Shown: piece by piece, positions 59,164 to 64,000 of the stretch
Position numbering within the stretch: position 1 is the first letter of the stretch
Layout: every line of letters starts with the position of its first letter
Assembly (NCBI GenBank): GCA_024280885.1
Contig: JAJRPF010000048.1
Span: 372,001-436,000, forward strand
Reading direction: 5' to 3'
DNA: 64,000 bases
From: Planctomycetota bacterium
GTDB taxonomy: Bacteria > Planctomycetota > JAJSAM01 > JAJVHW01
Notes under the pieces: model-generated
Databases searched by the model: none
Told to the model about the DNA's origin: nothing
Seen by the model: the letters and a program-made list of their open reading frames with translations, nothing else
Translations under genes and position numbers: made by a program

Positions 59164-61698
59164 ATGTTTCGCACAGCGCGACCGTCGATGTCCCCGCCTG
59201 CCTCGAACGGCGAGGACGACCTGCTTGACCGCATCGAGCGCGCGCTCGGCTTGCATGCCGTCCGCATCGCTCTGTCGCTCCTGATCATCGTCTCGGTCTT
59301 GCCGCCCGAGGCGGAGACCGCGCAGACACTCGGCGCCGAGCAGACCCGCAACTGGTTCTTCTTCGCAGTCTTCGGTGTCGAATTCGCGTTGCGCGCGGCG
59401 ATCCACGTCCGGCATCGTGGCTCGCGCAAGGGCATCGGCGAGCCGTTGTTGCTGCTCCTCGATCTCGTGGCGGTGCTCTCGTTCCTGCCGTGGGAGGCGG
59501 TGACCGGCGACCTCGCCCTCGTGCGCCTGATCCGCCTGAGTCGCATCGTCCTGTTGCTCGGCTACTGGCGCTCGATGGTCAGCGATCTCTGGTCGATCCT
59601 GACGTCGCGGGAGCGCCGATTTCAGGTCGTCTTCGTCTTTTTCACGGGCTTCGTGCTCGCGTTCAGCAGCGCGGTCGTTCTGCATCGACTGAAACTGACA
59701 GACCCCGACGGCGACGGCAATGAGGCGTTCCACGACACGCTCTGGTGGGCGTTCCGACAGGTCCAGGACCCGGGCAACCTGGTGCAGGATCCGAAGTCGT
59801 GGCCGATCGTCGTCACGTCACTCCTGTTGACGTTCTCCGGTCTCATCCTCTTCGCATTCGTCGTCGGTATCGGCACGAACGCCATCGAGGAGTTGATGGC
59901 TCGCTCGCGCACGCGGCCTGTGGGGCTGCGCCAGCACACCGTCATTCTCGGACTCGGTGAGCACAGCCACTTCTTGCTGCAGGAGTTTGCGGAGATCTAC
60001 CGCAAGAACCGACGTGCGCTACGTTCGGCGGTGCTCGGGCCGACGGAGAAGGGGCCAGGCGGTGCGAGCGATCTCCTCGACCTCTTCCACTACCGTCGCG
60101 GCGATCCGGTGCGCGCCGACGATCTCGACCGCGTGGATGTTCAGCATGCCAAGCGCGTCCTCATTCTCGGCACCGACCCGCACGATCCCGATGCCGCCGT
60201 CATCGCGGCGATCCTGGCGCTGCGCGACCGCAATCCGACGGTGGATCTCTATCCCGATCTCGAGCACGAGAGCACGCTCATGGCCGCGCGCACAGCAGGC
60301 GGTCCGAACACACACGTCGTCGGTTCCGGGTCGTTCGTCGGCAACTACATCGCGCAGAATGTCGCCAATCCGTGCATCTATCGCCTCTACCGACAATTGC
60401 TCTCGTCGGCGGGCTGCGAGATCTACACCTACGTCTTCTACGGCGACGACCGCGCACGCATGCGGAGCAGCGCTGGCCCCGGCGCCGCGCTCGACTGGCG
60501 CGAGCTGCAGGCGCGGGGACGGAGCGATCATGGCGTGACACTGCTGGGCTACTTCGTGGCACCGCCCGACGCCGACGACGTCGCGATCGAAGACCTCGAC
60601 GTACTGCTTGCGCCGAGTTCAGGCGACGGCCCGGAGTACGCCCGCGGCGCCGACGGGCGCGTCCGCGCTGACACGGTGCGCGGGCTGATTGGCGTTGCCC
60701 TACGCTGGAACCATGTGCGCGCGCTCGGCGAGTCGCTCATTGCCCAACCTGTGCGTGCCGCACCGGACGTCCAATCGATGGTCGAGTTCGAGGCGCTGCG
60801 TCTCGTGCCGACGGGGCGCGGAGTCAAGCGCGTCACAATCGTCGGCGGCAGTCGGCGCATTCCCCGGGTCGTCGCGGATCTCATCGCGCTCTATGGGCCG
60901 ATCGAGGTGGGCATTCTCGTGCGCGATCTCGCGCGCATCGATTTCCTCTCCCGTGACCTGACCGCGGCCCTCGAGCGCACGCTTCCCGGGCGCAACGTGA
61001 GTTGGAGTCAGGACGGGGCCGAGGCCATCGGCCGCGTTGAGCTCGCCCGGGGTACGGCTACCGTGCGCATCGACCACGCGGAGTGGAGCGACTCCACGCG
61101 CATCCTGCAGGATCCGGCCCTCGCGCCGGATCGCACCGACGTCCTGCTCTTTCTCCCGCGCACCCGCGGCGCCGACGCCCTCGACGGTCAGGTTGCGCTC
61201 GACTGCCTACAACTCGCGGAGCTTGCGGCGCGCGGCGAAACGCCCTTCCCCGAGCACGCCCGCGTGCTGGCGATGGTGCAGGACCCGATCAAGGGCGATC
61301 TCCTCGAGAAGCGACTCGACGACATGACCGGACGCGGCGGCAGCGAGCGCTTCACGGTCATTTCGAGCGAGCGCGTGCGGCACCATTTCATCGTGCAGAA
61401 CGTGTTCGTGCGGGGACTGAATGCCGTCTACGCCACGCTCTTCGCGCCCACCGGAGCGAGTCTCAGGCGCCTCGAACAGCGCGACGGTTGGGGGGAGCGC
61501 CCGCGCGGCGATGTCGTCCCCGGGGCGCTCGCGCGTTACCTCGACGAGGTCCACGGGCAGGTGCTCCTTGGGCTCGAACTCGAGGCTGGGCCGGACGAGG
61601 AGCCACGAACGGTTCTCGACCCGGCTGCGCTCGCCAGTTCGACGCCGATCCCGTGGGATTCGATCTGCGCGCTCTACGTCCTGAGCGGCCACGACTGA
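59164..61698 (+). CDS. Ion channel of the CASTOR/POLLUX type
   Basis: An 844-residue membrane protein. Six TM helices lie within residues 1-250: a voltage-sensor-like S4 (LALVRLIRLSRIVLLLGYWR) and a pore helix with WWAFRQVQDPGNLVQ, where the classical potassium filter GYG is absent but the D.GN pattern recalls CASTOR/POLLUX channels (ADSGNHA). Two RCK/Rossmann-like domains follow in the long cytoplasmic part (HTVILGLGEHSHFLLQE, RVTIVGGSRRIPRVVADLIALYGP), plus a third segment at the end. It may be a ligand-gated cation channel; selectivity cannot be read from sequence. ATG 59164; ATG 59188 is in frame. Confidence 0.85.
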   Translation: MFRTARPSMSPPASNGEDDLLDRIERALGLHAVRIALSLLIIVSVLPPEAETAQTLGAEQTRNWFFFAVFGVEFALRAAIHVRHRGSRKGIGEPLLLLLDLVAVLSFLPWEAVTGDLALVRLIRLSRIVLLLGYWRSMVSDLWSILTSRERRFQVVFVFFTGFVLAFSSAVVLHRLKLTDPDGDGNEAFHDTLWWAFRQVQDPGNLVQDPKSWPIVVTSLLLTFSGLILFAFVVGIGTNAIEELMARSRTRPVGLRQHTVILGLGEHSHFLLQEFAEIYRKNRRALRSAVLGPTEKGPGGASDLLDLFHYRRGDPVRADDLDRVDVQHAKRVLILGTDPHDPDAAVIAAILALRDRNPTVDLYPDLEHESTLMAARTAGGPNTHVVGSGSFVGNYIAQNVANPCIYRLYRQLLSSAGCEIYTYVFYGDDRARMRSSAGPGAALDWRELQARGRSDHGVTLLGYFVAPPDADDVAIEDLDVLLAPSSGDGPEYARGADGRVRADTVRGLIGVALRWNHVRALGESLIAQPVRAAPDVQSMVEFEALRLVPTGRGVKRVTIVGGSRRIPRVVADLIALYGPIEVGILVRDLARIDFLSRDLTAALERTLPGRNVSWSQDGAEAIGRVELARGTATVRIDHAEWSDSTRILQDPALAPDRTDVLLFLPRTRGADALDGQVALDCLQLAELAARGETPFPEHARVLAMVQDPIKGDLLEKRLDDMTGRGGSERFTVISSERVRHHFIVQNVFVRGLNAVYATLFAPTGASLRRLEQRDGWGERPRGDVVPGALARYLDEVHGQVLLGLELEAGPDEEPRTVLDPAALASSTPIPWDSICALYVLSGHD

Positions 61699-61834
61699 GC
61701 GGCGTCATCGCTCCCGGCGCGGTCTCCCGCGGAAGACGCACACGGCCCGGGGAAAATCGGCGAGAATCCCGTATCACCGGGAGCGCTCGTGGACCGAGTG
61801 ACTGAACCGGTCCCATCCGCCAGGAGATGCAACG

Positions 61835-63826
61835 TTGCCACAGAACCGACACGTCCGTGCCCTCCGGTGCGCAGCGATGGCGCTCGCGTGCCTGTCTGCG
61901 TGGGCAATTGGCGGACTGCCAGCCAACGGCGGGAAGTTGGCAGGAGTCGTGCCACGCGGGCTCGGCCTCACCGCGCCAGCGCTCTCTGCCGAGGCGGTCT
62001 TCGACGCGCGTACCGGCGACGAGATCGAGCGTTCGATCGTCGCCGGCGACACGCATCGCTACCGCGTGCCGATCGTCGCGGGGACGCGGATCGATGTGCG
62101 CTTCCGGTCCGAGGCTGACGACGGGAGCGACGATGATGCGAGCCCCGAGAAGGCCGTCGTTCCCCGCAAGAAGAGCGAGGACGGTCCGCCGCCGACGCTC
62201 ACGATCCGCGACCCGCAAGGCGCGCCCGTCGCGTCCGAGGCAGGCTTCGACTCGGATCTGCGCGTGACCGCGGCGGAGAGCGGCGATTTCGAGATCCAGG
62301 TCGTGGCCGGCGACTTCGCGGGCGAGTACGAGCTGCGCATCGAGGGCGAATTGCGCGGGGTTGACGGCGGCGGTGAAGTCGCGGTCACCGACGGGCCGGC
62401 GGCATTTCCTCTGGAGGCGCCGCTCGGCGCGTCGGTACGGATCGAGGTTCGGCGCCTGACCGGCGGCGCGCCGGTGGTCACTGCCGTGCGCGACGGCCTG
62501 GGACGCGACGTCGGCTTCGTCGTGAAGAAGCAGAACGACTCCCGCGTGCGGCTGCACCCCATTCCGGTGACCGCCCCTGGTGGCCTCGATGTGTTCGTTG
62601 ACTCTGCCGAGGTCGGTGGCGGTACGTACGAAGTCCGCCTGCGCGCGGACGATGACGATGACGACTCCCCGGATGACGACGACGACGATCGCGAGGAGCG
62701 CAAGATCGTCGTGCAGCTCGCGGCTGGTACCGACGTCGCGGCCCTTGCGCTCGCGCTCAAGGCGGAATTCGGCTGGGAGCTTGAGGAGGTCAACGCCGGG
62801 TTCGCGGTCTTCGAGACACCGGAGAGCCGCGTGGGCTTCGAGGACGAGGACGCGCGTGCTGCTGCGGCTCGATTCCCCGAGATCCTCGATGCCGAGCCGG
62901 ACGCTCGCGCGCAGACGCCGGAGGGCTCGCAATCGAACGGCGTGGTGATCGGCTCGTCACTCGGTCGCTCAGAATTCGACGGGCAGCCGGCGCTCAAGAC
63001 GGTCCGCGCGGCCAAGGCACATCGCCGCGCGACTGGGACCGGGGTTGTGGTTGCCGTGCTGGACAGCGGTATCGATCGGACGCACTCGCTCTTCGTCGGT
63101 CGCGTCCTGCCGGGGTACGACTTCGTGGACAAGGACGACGACCCGAACGACGAGCAGAATGGTATCGATGATGATCTCGATGGCGTCGTCGACGAGGGCT
63201 TTGGGCACGGTACGTTCGTTGCTGGTTTGATCCTGGCCGCCGCACCAGGCGCGAAGATTCTCCCGGTTCGCGTGCTTGATACCGAAGGCCGTGGACGCGT
63301 CTCCGACATCGCTGCCGCGATCCAGTACGCGAAGGACCAGGGCGCGGACGTGATCAACCTGAGCTTTGGCTCGCGTTCACGATCCGAGGTCGTCCGCGGC
63401 GCGGTTCGCCTCGCGCTGTCTCACGGGATTGCCATCGTCTCCGCAACCGGGAATGCCGGCGACGTCATCCAGGTGGACTTCCCAGCGGGGATCACCGACG
63501 TCATCGGCGTGACAGCCCTCGACGGAACGGGGCGCCGCGCGGCCTTCGCCAACGCCGGCGGTCGTACCGCGCTTGCGGCGCCCGGCGTCGATCTCGTCGG
63601 CCCGTTCCCGGGTGAACGATGGGGCACGTGGTCAGGGACGTCGTTCTCTGCCGGACTCGTGAGTGGTGGCGTCGCGTTGCTCCGGGAGCGCCGTCCAGCC
63701 GCGCGACTCCAGCAGTTCCTGCGGTTGTTCCGACGCCGGTCACGCGCCGTTGGCCGACGCGTGCCGCGATCCGAGCGGAAGCTCCTCGGATCGGGCGTGC
63801 TCAACCTCGGGAAGCTCGCGAGATGA
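61835..63826 (+). CDS. Subtilisin-like serine protease, TTG start
   Basis: A 663-residue exported S8 protease. The signal peptide (about 1-26, RCAAMALACLSAWAIG) is followed by pre-peptidase-like beta modules. Catalytic residues are Asp410 (VLDSGID), His458 (GHGTFVAG) and Ser603 (GTSFSAG). An acidic tract (about 271-288, repeated Asp with Glu and Arg) precedes a pro-domain-like module. Calcium-type loops are plausible near VDKDDDPNDEQNGIDDDLDG. The TTG at 61835 has AGGAGA at 61822-61827. An ECF sigma gene overlaps its stop codon (ATGA). Confidence 0.9.
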   Translation: MPQNRHVRALRCAAMALACLSAWAIGGLPANGGKLAGVVPRGLGLTAPALSAEAVFDARTGDEIERSIVAGDTHRYRVPIVAGTRIDVRFRSEADDGSDDDASPEKAVVPRKKSEDGPPPTLTIRDPQGAPVASEAGFDSDLRVTAAESGDFEIQVVAGDFAGEYELRIEGELRGVDGGGEVAVTDGPAAFPLEAPLGASVRIEVRRLTGGAPVVTAVRDGLGRDVGFVVKKQNDSRVRLHPIPVTAPGGLDVFVDSAEVGGGTYEVRLRADDDDDDSPDDDDDDREERKIVVQLAAGTDVAALALALKAEFGWELEEVNAGFAVFETPESRVGFEDEDARAAAARFPEILDAEPDARAQTPEGSQSNGVVIGSSLGRSEFDGQPALKTVRAAKAHRRATGTGVVVAVLDSGIDRTHSLFVGRVLPGYDFVDKDDDPNDEQNGIDDDLDGVVDEGFGHGTFVAGLILAAAPGAKILPVRVLDTEGRGRVSDIAAAIQYAKDQGADVINLSFGSRSRSEVVRGAVRLALSHGIAIVSATGNAGDVIQVDFPAGITDVIGVTALDGTGRRAAFANAGGRTALAAPGVDLVGPFPGERWGTWSGTSFSAGLVSGGVALLRERRPAARLQQFLRLFRRRSRAVGRRVPRSERKLLGSGVLNLGKLAR

Positions 63827-64000
63827 CTCCCGAGTTGATTCCCGAGGCGCGCGCCGAACGCGATGACGGCGCCCTCGTGGCGGCGTGCCTCGACGGCGAC
63901 GGCTCCGCTTGGGAAGCATTGATCGCGCGCCACGGAGCATTGGTCTGGGCGGTGGCGCGGCGGGCGGGACTCGACGAGGACGACGCCGCCGACGTGTTCC
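63823..64000 (+). CDS. ECF-type sigma factor, N-terminal part only
   Basis: The ATG at 63823 overlaps the protease stop and the frame is open to the window edge (59 residues). LVAACLDGDGSAWEALIARHGALVWAVARRAGLDEDDAADVF matches sigma-70 region 2 of an ECF factor. Coupling to a secreted protease gene suggests regulation of, or by, the protease. Most of the gene lies outside the window. Confidence 0.85.
   Translation, partial: MTPELIPEARAERDDGALVAACLDGDGSAWEALIARHGALVWAVARRAGLDEDDAADVF

Noticed and set aside
1-64000. tRNA, rRNA or other known RNA genes
   Set aside because: I looked for the usual tRNA T-arm and rRNA landmark sequences and saw none; a dedicated RNA search would be needed to exclude small RNAs.

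Overview
The window is G+C-rich and gene-dense. It most likely comes from a Planctomycetota genome, probably one of the lineages outside the classical Planctomycetia. The indications are a prepilin-like protein with an H-X9-DG signature (30812-31489), an ASPIC/UnbV lipoprotein with a TPR partner (43906-46940), an ECF sigma factor fused through a membrane anchor to a large outer domain (55942-58290), a second ECF gene (63823 to the edge), large secreted proteins with carboxypeptidase-regulatory-like and PDZ domains, and outer-membrane beta-barrels. The phylum is an inference from gene content; no rRNA or tRNA gene was seen.

Layout. 1-3857: tail of an acyltransferase-like gene, a FadL-type outer-membrane protein and two tandem PilT/PilU-type motor ATPases. 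3858-4999: a long non-coding stretch with a 31-bp-arm inverted repeat centred on the pilT stop codon, a tandem pair of about 226-bp repeats, a REP-like palindrome and the palindrome behind gdhA. 5000-9725: glutamate dehydrogenase, a porin with a CRP-type box between the two, and a small envelope/redox cluster. 9726-10492: a second, inverted tandem pair of the same repeats. 10493-20396: zinc-ribbon protein, UvrD helicase, a TPR/DUF1579-like secreted protein with no normal start codon, a 1080-residue secreted zincin, two secreted proteins and an IMP cyclohydrolase of the archaeal PurO type. 20457-26865: a polytopic serine/threonine kinase, divergent from a five-gene surface-glycan operon whose genes all overlap by 4 bases. 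26891-33424: haem-monooxygenase-like and VOC proteins, a PDZ protein, PspC, an orphan AbrB protein, the H-X9-DG protein and acetyl-CoA synthetase. 33546-37233: a DUF455/ATP-grasp pair, a secretin-N-like lipoprotein and a CBS-domain protein. 37356-41553: a SNF2 ATPase with a SWIM finger behind a SprT-like protease. 41834-51468: small membrane and TPR proteins, the ASPIC/TPR pair, and convergent exopolyphosphatase and polyphosphate kinase genes. 51469-64000: a sigma-54-type promoter before a 64-residue protein, a large membrane protein, an HNH protein, the membrane-anchored sigma fusion, a lipoprotein MsrB, a CASTOR/POLLUX-like channel, a TTG-initiated subtilisin-like protease and the start of another ECF sigma gene.

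Genes that appear to work together: the two PilT paralogues; the glycan operon (ExoA-like glycosyltransferase, methyltransferase, PLP aminotransferase, phosphoglycosyl transferase, glycosidase-like protein); SprT plus SNF2; ppx with ppk; and DUF455 with ATP-grasp.

The least conventional signals are non-coding. Two tandem pairs of a roughly 226-229-bp repeat lie in opposite orientations, each directly downstream of a gene and reading in that gene's direction, and each begins with a hairpin that has one compensated base-pair change. Several genes also end in long, almost perfect inverted repeats.
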